A DNA stretch of 64,000 nucleotides from Psychrobacter ciconiae (GTDB taxonomy: Bacteria > Pseudomonadota > Gammaproteobacteria > Pseudomonadales > Moraxellaceae): positions 1,612,001 through 1,676,000 of the forward strand of contig NZ_CAJGYV010000001.1 of NCBI RefSeq assembly GCF_904846055.1, given 5' to 3'. The notes beneath the pieces were generated by a model. The model was not told the DNA's origin, did no database searches, and saw only the letters and a program-made list of their open reading frames with translations. Made by a program: the position numbers and the translations under genes. Shown piece by piece: positions 47,433-56,236 of this stretch. Numbering within the stretch: position 1 is the stretch's first letter; every line of letters begins with the position of its first letter.

Positions 47433-48845
47433 ATGACCTCGACAAATGAAACCCCCGTTCAATCGGCTGATGATTTGGCGCTAACGTCAACTGACCAAAC
47501 CTCAGCAACTTGGCAGCTTAGCGCACTGACAGAAGCGCTTGGCGATTTGACGTTGACGGTCACGGACAGCTTATCTGTTGGTCGTGGCAGCGACAACGAT
47601 GTTGTTTTGGGTAGCAAAGAAGTCTCGCGAAATCATGCCGTTTTAAGCGTGCTAAATGATAAGCTTTATGTCAAAGATTTGGACTCCTCAAACGGCACGT
47701 TTGTTAATAATCAGCGGATTGAAAGCAATAAATCAAAATACATTAAGCTTGATGACACCATCAGCTTTGCAAGTTTTACCTTTCAAGTCTTAAAAGTTCA
47801 GGATATTGCGGCAGATATCATTGAGCCGAGTGAGATTTTGGAGGTTGACGCGGTTTTAAACAGTCATGAAATCAGCCAGCCTGCACCAACCGACGCCACC
47901 GCCACCGAAGCGCTTACAGCCGCAGCGCTGCCTGCTACCGATGAGCATTTAGCGGCGCAAGAGTCAACCATCACGGACGCTAAAGCCGAAGCGGTTGAGG
48001 TGCTGATCAGCAACGATGATCGCGTTAACATTTTAGAGGTGAGACCAGCGGCAAGTGCTAACAACGAGAATATCAAAAGCGCTCAGCTTGAAGACAGCGT
48101 TCCCGACCCATTAGAAGATATTGTGGTGGATAATGAGCCAACAAACGAGCCGTTAGCAACTGCAACAACAAACGATTATGACCAGCGTATTGATAACGTT
48201 TCTGAGGTTCATCCGGCATCAAGCAATAGCGCTGAGCTTGAAAACAGTGTTCCTGACCCACTTCAAGAAGACGCGGGGTCGGCTCCCGCCCGTGCCGCTG
48301 AAACGATCATAACTGAAACTTTGGTCAATGAAGCCCCTGCTCAAGACCAAACGATTAAAGACGATCATCTCGCAAAAACTTCGAGACCCGTGGAAGCTGA
48401 AGCCTTGAGCAGCCGAGCCCCTGCCGCACCTATCAAAGCCGAAGTGCCTGTTAATGAGGAGACACTTATCAGCGAGCCTGTCCTTGAGAAGCCTTTAATT
48501 GCTGAGCCTGAAGCCGCACCAGCGCCGATTGACAATATGAGCCAAAGCGCTCAGCTTGCAAGCGATCACGACAAAACGACCACCACGCCGCTGCAAGAAG
48601 AAGCTGACCCTGATATTTTACGTGCCAAACAAGCTGCCACGGCTCAATTTTCAGGAACAGCTAATCTAGGCGCGCCTCGCGATGTCGGCACCGAAGGCAA
48701 CAATGCCCTTGATCAAGCGATTGACAATCCGGCAAACCCTGATGCCGCAACCAAAAAGCCAAGTGGTGCTTGGTTTATTTGGGTATTTGCTGCGGTGGTG
48801 ATTATTGGTATTGCCATTTGGCTATTTAATATGGGCGGCATGTAA
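47433..48845 (+). CDS. FHA-domain protein with C-terminal membrane anchor
   Basis: 470 residues from the ATG at 47433 (TAGGAG upstream). An FHA domain occupies about 45-120 with the phosphothreonine-binding residues G50-R51, S65/H68 and N87-G88-T89. A long acidic Ala/Pro/Glu-rich linker (about 130-440) contains an imperfect duplicated block (SVPDPL repeated 50 residues apart), and a single hydrophobic helix ends the protein. FHA domains bind phosphothreonine partners, but no Ser/Thr kinase or phosphatase gene is near. The likely topology is FHA in the cytoplasm tethered to the membrane. Confidence 0.83.
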   Translation: MTSTNETPVQSADDLALTSTDQTSATWQLSALTEALGDLTLTVTDSLSVGRGSDNDVVLGSKEVSRNHAVLSVLNDKLYVKDLDSSNGTFVNNQRIESNKSKYIKLDDTISFASFTFQVLKVQDIAADIIEPSEILEVDAVLNSHEISQPAPTDATATEALTAAALPATDEHLAAQESTITDAKAEAVEVLISNDDRVNILEVRPAASANNENIKSAQLEDSVPDPLEDIVVDNEPTNEPLATATTNDYDQRIDNVSEVHPASSNSAELENSVPDPLQEDAGSAPARAAETIITETLVNEAPAQDQTIKDDHLAKTSRPVEAEALSSRAPAAPIKAEVPVNEETLISEPVLEKPLIAEPEAAPAPIDNMSQSAQLASDHDKTTTTPLQEEADPDILRAKQAATAQFSGTANLGAPRDVGTEGNNALDQAIDNPANPDAATKKPSGAWFIWVFAAVVIIGIAIWLFNMGGM

Positions 48846-48858
48846 CTTAGCGGCGCAT

Positions 48859-48888
48859 GGCGGCGATTGGCAACAAGCAATCGTCGCC
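48859..48888 (+). terminator. Hairpin after the FHA gene
   Basis: An 11-bp stem with one G-U pair (48859-48869 with 48878-48888) and an 8-nt loop, but no immediate T run. It may be a weak terminator or stability element. Confidence 0.45.
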
Positions 48889-49187
48889 TGAAAAGTCATT
48901 TTTATGACTGACTTTTTGCTTTATGCCACATTGAAGCGCTCAATCAGGTCGCCAGATTTGCTATACTGGTCGGCCTTATTGCGTTTAAATTTTGCTCACC
49001 TTATCAAAATCATCAAAGTGATGACTTGATAAAGGCGTTAGCATGGTTTTGAATGCCCCAAATTGCCTGAATCGTTTCTGATGTAACCAACTAAATTTAC
49101 CATCACGTCACTGTTTTAAGCGGCGTGATGGCGACTTGCTTGATTTAATCGTCCACATGCCAAAACTTGGCTTAGAGATTGTTTATT
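48889..49187 (+). promoter_or_regulatory. trpE upstream region
   Basis: About 300 bp with an extended -10 (TGCTATACT, 48959-48967) and a CCATCACG/CGTGATGG hairpin (49100-49107, 49124-49131). The only short frame with an ATG in the leader contains no Trp codon and the hairpin lacks a T run, so a classical trp attenuator is not visible. Confidence 0.45.
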
Positions 49188-50684
49188 ATGATGACTTTTG
49201 ATGACTATCAAGGCTTCAAAGCCCGCGGCTTTAGCCATGCACCATTGATAAAAAAGCGCCTGATGGACGCGCAAACGCCCGTTTCGGTATTTTCCAAAGT
49301 CCGTGATTTAAGCGGTTCTGCGTATTTGTTTGAGTCGGTTGTCGGCGGCGAGCGTTGGGCGCGCTATTCGATGATTGGGCTTGGTAGCGACTTGATTTTA
49401 CAGTTTAGCGACGGTCAAATGACGGTTAAAAAAGACTGCGATATTGAAGTTAATGCTGTTGACGACCCGTTTGCTTTTATCCGCAACTTAATGGCGCAAT
49501 ACAAAATGCCAACGGCTGAGGATTTGCCGACCTTGCCAAGCTTTAGCGGCGGCTTGGTTGGCTATTTTGGCTATGATTTGGTACGCGTGATTGAACCAAG
49601 CGTTGGTGAGTCCTTTGCGCCAAACCCGATGACCTTGCCGGATATGTGGCTGATGCTCTCGATGAGCGTGATTGTTTTTGACAATTTAGAAAACACGCTA
49701 TCGATTATCGTTTATGCTGATTGTCATGCTGAAGATGGTTACGCCGCCGCCATTCGCGAGCTTGAAAAAATCGAAGATAAGCTTGCCGAAATGCCCGATT
49801 TAAGCGCGCCCATCATGCCTACGCCCAAGTTTGTCTCACAAACGGGCAAGCAAAAATACTGCGATGACGTCAATAAAATCAAAGATTACATCTTGGCAGG
49901 CGACGTCATGCAAGTCGTTCCGGCACAACGGCTTACTGCCGACTACTCAGGTGACTCCCTAGCCGTTTATCGCGCGCTGCGGTTTTTAAACCCCTCGCCA
50001 TACCTATTTTTGGTTCATGGCTATACGCTCAATGACCACAAACGCTTTGACATCATTGGCGCATCCCCTGAGATTTTATCGCGGATTGAAGACGGCAAAG
50101 TCACCGTTCGCCCCCTAGCCGGAACACGAAAACGCGGTCAAGATGAGGCTGAAGATATTGCCCTTGAAAAAGAACTGCTTGGCGATACCAAAGAGATCGC
50201 CGAGCACGTTATGCTTATCGACCTAGGTCGCAATGACATTGGTCGCGTTTGTAAATTTGGCAGCGTCAAAGTCACCGAAAAGATGTTTATTGAGCGCTAC
50301 TCGCAAGTCATGCACATCGCCTCAAACGTCGAGGGCGAAATACTGCCCGACAAAGACGCTTTGGACGTATTTTGTGCCACGTTCCCCGCAGGAACGCTCT
50401 CAGGAGCGCCTAAAATCCGCGCCATGCAAATCATTGACGAGGTTGAGCCGGTGCGCCGAACCGTCTTTGGGGGTTCAGTGGGCTATTTAGGTTGGCATGG
50501 CAACATGGATACCGCTATTGCCATCCGTACCGCCGTCATGCGCCGTGGCAAAATCCATATCCAAGCGGGAGCCGGCGTCGTTGCGGACTCCGTTCCTGAA
50601 TCAGAATGGGATGAAACCAACAAAAAAGCCCTAGCTTTAGTCAAAGCGGTAAAAATGGCTTGCGATGGCTTGCGAATCCGTTAA
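49188..50684 (+). CDS. trpE: Anthranilate synthase component I
   Basis: 498 residues from the ATG at 49188; an in-frame TTG three codons earlier is less likely. The N-terminal regulatory part has YLFESVVGGERWARYS, the tryptophan-binding region of TrpE rather than PabB. The catalytic part shows MQVVPAQR, TVRPLAGTRKRG, LIDLGRNDIGR and FPAGTLSGAPKIRAM. It makes anthranilate from chorismate using ammonia from TrpG. trpG, trpD and trpC are not in the window, so the trp genes are split as in other Moraxellaceae and pseudomonads. Confidence 0.95.
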   Translation: MMTFDDYQGFKARGFSHAPLIKKRLMDAQTPVSVFSKVRDLSGSAYLFESVVGGERWARYSMIGLGSDLILQFSDGQMTVKKDCDIEVNAVDDPFAFIRNLMAQYKMPTAEDLPTLPSFSGGLVGYFGYDLVRVIEPSVGESFAPNPMTLPDMWLMLSMSVIVFDNLENTLSIIVYADCHAEDGYAAAIRELEKIEDKLAEMPDLSAPIMPTPKFVSQTGKQKYCDDVNKIKDYILAGDVMQVVPAQRLTADYSGDSLAVYRALRFLNPSPYLFLVHGYTLNDHKRFDIIGASPEILSRIEDGKVTVRPLAGTRKRGQDEAEDIALEKELLGDTKEIAEHVMLIDLGRNDIGRVCKFGSVKVTEKMFIERYSQVMHIASNVEGEILPDKDALDVFCATFPAGTLSGAPKIRAMQIIDEVEPVRRTVFGGSVGYLGWHGNMDTAIAIRTAVMRRGKIHIQAGAGVVADSVPESEWDETNKKALALVKAVKMACDGLRIR

Positions 50685-50794
50685 AATAGCAAGAGCAAGT
50701 AAGATATTAAAAAATAATCGTCATCAAATTGGCAGTACAATCAAGCAGTTAATTATAAGGTTGAAATTAATTGCGAAAAAGTTAAAAAAAGGGG

Positions 50795-50822
50795 TTGCGT
50801 TTTATCAAATATTTGCTAGAAT
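50795..50822 (+). promoter_or_regulatory. Promoter of the tRNA-tuf transcript
   Basis: TTGCGT (50795-50800), 16-nt spacer, extended -10 TGCTAGAAT (50814-50822), followed by a C-rich discriminator (ACTCCCCA), the pattern of stable-RNA promoters under stringent control. Confidence 0.75.
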
Positions 50823-50844
50823 ACTCCCCACTTTAAGAGATAAC

Positions 50845-50920
<76 letters not shown>

Positions 50921-50968
50921 TCTTTTTAAAGTATCGATTTAGTATGAAATGACGCTAAATCACAATTC

Positions 50969-51052
50969 GGTGGGGTTGGGGAGCGGTCAAACCCAACAGA
51001 CTGTAAATCTGTCGCGAAAGCTTCGAAGGTTCGAATCCTTCCCCCACCACCA
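50969..51052 (+). tRNA. tRNA-Tyr (anticodon GTA)
   Basis: 84 nt with encoded CCA, acceptor GGTGGGG/CCCCACC, anticodon stem ACAGA/TCTGT with loop CTGTAAA, and the long variable arm expected of tRNA-Tyr. Confidence 0.97.
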
Positions 51053-51112
51053 TTTTTAAGACGTTCTTTAATATCGAAGCCCAAATGAAGACTTTGATAA
51101 GCTAAAGTGATT

Positions 51113-51186
51113 GCGGGCGTGGTATAATGGTAACACCTCAGCCTTCCAAGCTGATGACGCGGGTTCGATTCCCGCCGCCCGCTCCA
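51113..51186 (+). tRNA. tRNA-Gly (anticodon TCC)
   Basis: 74 nt with encoded CCA, acceptor GCGGGCG/CGCCCGC, anticodon loop CTTCCAA, T arm GTTCGATTC. Confidence 0.97.
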
Positions 51187-51300
51187 ATAAAGAACATAGC
51201 TTGCAATAGCAGCACCATATCACCTCAGTAAGAGTTACTGCGAGTGATATTTTTTTAAATCATAATTTTTGACTGATTGTTGAACAGTTATGATAATTAA

Positions 51301-51375
<75 letters not shown>

Positions 51376-51467
51376 AATTTTAACAAGTGATATTCTTATT
51401 TTACTAAAGATAAAGCTTTGATTAATATTGAATAGCATTCATTGTGAAACTCGGCAATTAAGAATTT

Positions 51468-51493
51468 AAAGGTAGCACCGAGGTGTTGCCTTT
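51468..51493 (+). terminator. Hairpin between the tRNAs and tuf
   Basis: AAAGGTAGCA (51468-51477) pairs with TGTTGCCTTT (51484-51493) including two G-U pairs, 6-nt loop, then TTTTAG. It may be a partial terminator or processing site separating the tRNAs from tuf mRNA. Confidence 0.45.
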
Positions 51494-51645
51494 TAGTGCT
51501 GTCAGAATGCTTTTTTTTTGCTTTATTTGCGTAAAATTAGGGTTTACCCATAGCGTCAACGGTTTGATGGCGGTATCATAAGCCGTCAAGCAGCTATTTC
51601 ACAATCTTTGATGTTTAAAGATTTAACAATAAAGAGGACTACCCC

Positions 51646-52836
51646 ATGGCAAAGGCCAAGTTTGAACGCAACAAGCCTCACGTCAACGTCGGCACCATCG
51701 GACACGTTGACCATGGCAAAACCACATTGACTGCTGCAATTGCAACCGTTGCTGCAAAATCATCAGGCGGCGAAGCCAAAGACTACGCGGCAATCGACAG
51801 CGCCCCTGAAGAAAAAGCGCGTGGCATCACGATTAACACCAGCCACATTGAGTATGACACGCCAGAGCGTCACTATGCTCACGTTGACTGCCCAGGTCAC
51901 GCCGACTATGTTAAAAACATGATCACAGGTGCTGCTCAAATGGACGGCGCAATTCTTGTGGTATCTGCCACTGATGGTCCAATGCCACAAACTCGCGAGC
52001 ACATCCTATTGTCTCGTCAGGTTGGCGTACCATACATCATCGTCTTCATGAACAAATGCGACATGGTTGACGACGAAGAATTGCTTGAGCTGGTTGAAAT
52101 GGAAGTTCGCGAACTTCTTAACGACTACGACTTCCCAGGCGACGACACCCCGATCATCAAAGGTTCAGCGCTTGAAGCCCTAAACGGCAAAGATGGCAAA
52201 TACGGTGAATCAGCCGTTCAAGAACTATTGAACACGCTTGACACCTACATCCCAGAGCCTGAGCGTGACATCGACAAGCCATTCTTGATGCCGATTGAAG
52301 ACGTATTCTCAATCTCAGGTCGCGGTACCGTTGTGACCGGTCGTGTTGAATCTGGCATCGTAAAAGTTGGCGACGAAATTGAAATCGTTGGTATCCGTGA
52401 CACTCAAAAAACTACCTGTACTGGTGTTGAGATGTTCCGTAAGCTTCTTGACGAAGGTCGCGCTGGTGAAAACTGTGGCGTTCTACTTCGTGGTACCAAG
52501 CGTGAAGACGTTCAACGTGGTCAAGTTCTTGCTAAGCCTGGCTCAATCACTCCGCACACCAAGTTTGACGCTGAAGTTTACGTATTGTCAAAAGAAGAAG
52601 GTGGTCGTCACACCCCATTCTTGAATGGCTACCGTCCACAGTTCTACTTCCGTACCACGGACGTGACTGGTGCTATCCAATTGCAAGACGGCACTGAAAT
52701 GGTTATGCCAGGCGATAACGTTGAGATGGGCGTAGAGCTTATCCACCCAATCGCCATGGACAAAGGTCTTCGCTTTGCGATCCGTGAAGGCGGTCGTACC
52801 GTAGGCGCCGGCGTTGTTGCTAACGTGAAAAACTAA
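51646..52836 (+). CDS. tuf: Translation elongation factor Tu
   Basis: 396 residues. GHVDHGKTT (G1), [12 protein letters not shown] (G3) and NKCDMVDD (G4) define the G domain; domains II and III follow, ending in [11 protein letters not shown]. It delivers aminoacyl-tRNA to the ribosome and is recycled by EF-Ts (tsf at 9.6 kb). AGAGGAC precedes the ATG. It lies directly after the Thr-Tyr-Gly-Thr tRNA cluster. Codon use is strongly biased, as expected for a highly expressed gene. Only this tuf copy is in the window. Confidence 0.98.
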   Translation: MAKAKFERNKPHVNVGTIGHVDHGKTTLTAAIATVAAKSSGGEAKDYAAIDSAPEEKARGITINTSHIEYDTPERHYAHVDCPGHADYVKNMITGAAQMDGAILVVSATDGPMPQTREHILLSRQVGVPYIIVFMNKCDMVDDEELLELVEMEVRELLNDYDFPGDDTPIIKGSALEALNGKDGKYGESAVQELLNTLDTYIPEPERDIDKPFLMPIEDVFSISGRGTVVTGRVESGIVKVGDEIEIVGIRDTQKTTCTGVEMFRKLLDEGRAGENCGVLLRGTKREDVQRGQVLAKPGSITPHTKFDAEVYVLSKEEGGRHTPFLNGYRPQFYFRTTDVTGAIQLQDGTEMVMPGDNVEMGVELIHPIAMDKGLRFAIREGGRTVGAGVVANVKN

Positions 52837-52859
52837 TCAAAGCTTACGCTGTTGATTGA

Positions 52860-52888
52860 AAAAACCGTCCATTTGGGCGGTTTTTTTG
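52860..52888 (+). terminator. Rho-independent terminator after tuf
   Basis: ACCGTCC/GGGCGGT stem (52864-52870, 52875-52881, one G-U pair), ATTT loop, seven T. Confidence 0.9.
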
Positions 52889-52953
52889 TTTTTGCCAGCG
52901 TCAATCGCTATAGGGTATCATAGGGCTATTTTTGAATTGGGATTATAAAAACG

Positions 52954-55050
52954 ATGACGACATCAGCGAAAGTAAAAGCGGCTCAAAAAAGCAGTTCAAA
53001 ACGGCAGTCTATTGAACCTGCCATTGCTGACCTTGCTAACAGTTGGCTTCGCTCCTATGGTTTGGGATACTGTTTGGAACAAGAAAGCCCAAACGCCAAT
53101 ATTCGCGAGGCGCTGAGCAAATATGAAAGCAAAGGCGGCGGCGTTGGTGGCAATCGTCCTGACGCGCAGTTGCTGCTAAAAGACAAGGACGGTCACTTTT
53201 ACCCTGTTTTGATTGAGTATAAAGGCTTAAAAGGCAAGCTTGAAAAGCTAAACGCTGACGGTCAAGTGGACAATCAAAAAGCGGATAGCAGTCCGAACTT
53301 TAAACACATCAAAGACTTTGCGGTCAATGGCGCGGTGCACTATGCCAATGCCTTACTGCACTATACCAACCACAGTCATATTATTGCCATTGGCATGACG
53401 GGCTATAAAGACGCTCAAGATAAGATTCATCACGACATCAGCGCTTACTATGTGGCGCGCTCAAACCTCGGTGTGGGTCAAAAAATCGGTCAGTTTGAGG
53501 ATTTGTCATTTTTAGCCGATGGTCATTTTGATGATTTTATCGAGCAAGCAAAGCAGCTTGATTTGGGGCAAGAGCAGCTGTTTAAGGCGCGCGAGCAAAA
53601 AGAACGGGCGATTGATGCCAGCCTTGTAAAATTAAATAACGATATTTATCGCGATGAAAAGGGCTTGGGTGAAAACGAGCGCGTTTATTTGGTGGCAGCG
53701 ACCATCATCGCAAACTTAGGGGTCAAAGACGATGACCAAGAGCTGGTTGAGCCGCTGACGGTCACTCAGCTTGACCAGTTGCGCGTCCGTGACCAAAAAA
53801 CCGATGGTCAGATTATTCTTGAGCGCATTGAGCAGTTTTTAGATGCCAAAGCCGTTCCCACTGCCAAAAAAGAGCTGATAACGCGAACGCTTGCCAATAC
53901 CTTACTTAATGACAATATCAATAAAATTCACGACCGCGAGGGTCAAAGTCAGCTCAGACGTGTGTTTGAAAAAATCATCGACGACTTGGGCATTTATTAC
54001 AAGATTGGCTTGACCACTGATTTTACGGGTAAATTGTTCAATGAGATGTACGGTTGGCTTGGCTTTGCTCAAGACAAGCTCAATGATGTGGTGCTGACGC
54101 CGTCTTATGTGGCGACGCTGCTTGCTAAACTGGCGCGAGTTCACAAGGACAGCTACGTTTGGGACTTTGCCACCGGTTCGGCAGGGCTTTTGGTGGCGGC
54201 GATGAATGAGATGCTGGCGGATGCCAAAGCCACGATAGGCTCACCGCAACTGCTCAAGCAAAAGGAGCTGAGCATCAAAGCCAATCAGCTGTTGGGGCTT
54301 GAGATTTTGTCCAGCGTGTATATGTTGGCGATTTTAAACATGATTTTGATGGGCGATGGCAGCTCAAACTTACTCAATGTCGATTCGGTCAATAACTTTG
54401 CTGGTGAATACGGCTTGGGCAAAATGGATAAATTCCCTGCCGATGCCTTTATTTTAAATCCGCCGTATTCTGCTGAAGGTAACGGCATGATTTTTGTGGA
54501 AAAAGCCTTTAGCTTGATGAATAAAGGCTATGCGTCGGTGATTATCCAAGGTTCGGCAGGGTCAGGAAAGGCAAAAGAAATCAACCGCCGGATTTTGCAA
54601 AATAACAGCTTGATTGCCAGTATCAAAATGCCCGTGGACATCTTTGTGGGCAAATCAAGCGTTCAAACTTATATCTATGTGTTTAAAGTCGGTGAGGCGC
54701 ACCATAGCGACAATACGGTAAAATTTATCGACTTTAGCAATGACGGCTACACCCGAACCGCGCGTAAAAAAGCCAGTGTGAACCTAAGAGACACGAACAA
54801 TGCCAAAGTGCGCTATCAGGAGGTGGTCGAGTTGGTGCGCTTTGGGGCAAAAAAGCGCCATTATATCGGCGAGCAAGACTACTACGAGGGCACGATAGAC
54901 CCACTAAGCGGCAGCGACTGGAATCAGTCCGCGCCCATCGATACCAAGCCGACGTTGGCGGACTTTCAAAAGACCATCAGCGACTATCTGGCGTGGGAGG
55001 TGAGCAACTTGCTCAAGCAGCGCGGTGAGGACGACGCGCTGGGAAAGTAG
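52954..55050 (+). CDS. Restriction-modification protein: nuclease domain fused to N6-adenine methylase
   Basis: 698 residues. An N-terminal nuclease-like domain has P69-D70 followed by E88-Y89-K90 (IEYKG), the PD...ExK pattern, with GGGVGGNRPDAQ before it. A helical domain (about 200-380, including TGKLFNEMYGWL) leads into a gamma-type N6-adenine methylase with motif I DFATGSAGLL (about 403) and motif IV NPPYS (about 502). This is the layout of BcgI-type A subunits and other type IIB/IIG enzymes: one protein cuts and methylates. The partner specificity subunit is next, and no hsdR-like motor gene is present. The last three sense codons contain a G_GGA_AAG slippery heptamer before the TAG. Confidence 0.87.
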   Translation: MTTSAKVKAAQKSSSKRQSIEPAIADLANSWLRSYGLGYCLEQESPNANIREALSKYESKGGGVGGNRPDAQLLLKDKDGHFYPVLIEYKGLKGKLEKLNADGQVDNQKADSSPNFKHIKDFAVNGAVHYANALLHYTNHSHIIAIGMTGYKDAQDKIHHDISAYYVARSNLGVGQKIGQFEDLSFLADGHFDDFIEQAKQLDLGQEQLFKAREQKERAIDASLVKLNNDIYRDEKGLGENERVYLVAATIIANLGVKDDDQELVEPLTVTQLDQLRVRDQKTDGQIILERIEQFLDAKAVPTAKKELITRTLANTLLNDNINKIHDREGQSQLRRVFEKIIDDLGIYYKIGLTTDFTGKLFNEMYGWLGFAQDKLNDVVLTPSYVATLLAKLARVHKDSYVWDFATGSAGLLVAAMNEMLADAKATIGSPQLLKQKELSIKANQLLGLEILSSVYMLAILNMILMGDGSSNLLNVDSVNNFAGEYGLGKMDKFPADAFILNPPYSAEGNGMIFVEKAFSLMNKGYASVIIQGSAGSGKAKEINRRILQNNSLIASIKMPVDIFVGKSSVQTYIYVFKVGEAHHSDNTVKFIDFSNDGYTRTARKKASVNLRDTNNAKVRYQEVVELVRFGAKKRHYIGEQDYYEGTIDPLSGSDWNQSAPIDTKPTLADFQKTISDYLAWEVSNLLKQRGEDDALGK

Positions 55051-55090
55051 CCGCCCCGCTGAACGCGCAATTAGCTGACGTTGAGTGGGG
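55024..55090 (+). other. Candidate programmed -1 ribosomal frameshift signal
   Basis: Three elements are in textbook spacing. A Shine-Dalgarno-like GGTGAGG (55024-55030) lies 10 nt before the heptamer. The slippery heptamer G_GGA_AAG (55041-55047) abuts the TAG stop in the methylase frame. After a 6-nt spacer a stem-loop follows: CCCCGCT (55054-55060) with AGTGGGG (55084-55090), extended by AACG/CGTT (55062-55065, 55079-55082). A -1 slip enters the frame that encodes the specificity subunit. It is read from sequence only; no experimental or comparative support is available here. Confidence 0.55.
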
Positions 55091-55109
55091 GGAGTTTAGA
55101 ATTGGCGAT

Positions 55110-56183
55110 TTGTTTGAAAAACTAAACCTAGGTAATAGTAATAAATCTTTTAATAAAAAAGAAGATACTTCAACATTCCAAAATGATGAGTTTAATATAC
55201 CACTTGTTAATGCAAAAGTTGGTGATAATGGCATTATGTTTTATGGTCGAGAATCCGACTTTGATACAGCAGAAATGACAATTGATGTTATTAGTAATGG
55301 CGCTATTGCAACAGGGACAGTATACGCTCAGCCACATAGAGTAGGCGTTCTTTGGGATGCTTATCTTTTAAGAGTAAAAAACCAAATCATGACTAAGCAA
55401 AAATTAATTTACCTTGCATCATGTTTAGAAAAATCTATCAAGCTGAAATTTGGTTGGGATAACAAAGCAGTATGGTCTAAGGTTCAACATGAGTTTATAA
55501 AGCTTCCCACCAAAAACAATCAGCCTGATTTTGAGTTTATGGAACAGTTTATCGGTCAGCTTGAGCAGGGCTATGTTCAGCGCTTGGACGATTATTTAAG
55601 CGTAACCGGACTTCATGACATTGAGTTGACCGATTCAGAACGGCACGTGTTGGCGGACTTTGAAAGTTGGGAATGGGTAGGCGTTGAATATCAGGAGGTT
55701 TTTAATCACATTGTTCAGGGTCGCCGATTAAAAAAAGAAGACCAAATAGAGGGCGATATTCCCTTTGTAATGGCAGGAATAACCAATACTGGCGTGGTCG
55801 GTTATATCAGCAATCCCGTAGCCAGCTTTCCTGAAAATTCGATTACGGTAGATATTTTCGGCAATACATTTTATCGAAATTATGCTTATGGGGCGGGGGA
55901 TGATACAGGCTGCTATTGGAATGATGAAAAGACTTATTCAACACAAGCCATGCTATTTTTTACAACAGCGATGGACAAATCGTTAAAGGGCAGATTTGAC
56001 TATGGTAATAAATTAAGAAGTTCTCAAAGCCTTAATTTTGAAATGCAGCTTCCCACCACCGCCAACCAACCCGACTTTAGCAAAATGGAAACCTTGATTT
56101 CAGCGCTACAAAAGCTGGTGATTCGTGAGGTGGTGAACTATACCGACGAGCGGCTGCAAGTGACCGAGGCATTCGCCTGCTAA
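55110..56183 (+). CDS. Restriction-modification specificity subunit (HsdS/BcgIB-like, two TRDs)
   Basis: 357 residues from TTG at 55110, but the frame is open from 55029 with no ATG, GTG or TTG before that TTG. The upstream codons encode VEWGEFRIGDLF, the conserved opening of a target recognition domain, matched by WVGVEYQEVF at the start of TRD2, so translation must begin earlier: through a -1 frameshift from the methylase gene (adding 21 residues after the slip) or from a CTG at 55059. There are two TRD-conserved region modules (TRD1 to about 170, TRD2 about 190-350, with KLPTKNNQPDF and QLPTTANQPDF in parallel). It sets the DNA sequence recognised. TRD1 is markedly more AT-rich than its surroundings. 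Confidence 0.83.
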   Translation: MFEKLNLGNSNKSFNKKEDTSTFQNDEFNIPLVNAKVGDNGIMFYGRESDFDTAEMTIDVISNGAIATGTVYAQPHRVGVLWDAYLLRVKNQIMTKQKLIYLASCLEKSIKLKFGWDNKAVWSKVQHEFIKLPTKNNQPDFEFMEQFIGQLEQGYVQRLDDYLSVTGLHDIELTDSERHVLADFESWEWVGVEYQEVFNHIVQGRRLKKEDQIEGDIPFVMAGITNTGVVGYISNPVASFPENSITVDIFGNTFYRNYAYGAGDDTGCYWNDEKTYSTQAMLFFTTAMDKSLKGRFDYGNKLRSSQSLNFEMQLPTTANQPDFSKMETLISALQKLVIREVVNYTDERLQVTEAFAC

Positions 56184-56236
56184 CCCAAACCACCGCGCCA
56201 AAGTGACATTGGCGCGCTCAAGCTGTGATTGGTGCT

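Noticed and set aside
49044..49080. Possible trp leader peptide
   Set aside because: The 12-codon frame contains no Trp codon and is not followed by antiterminator/terminator stems.
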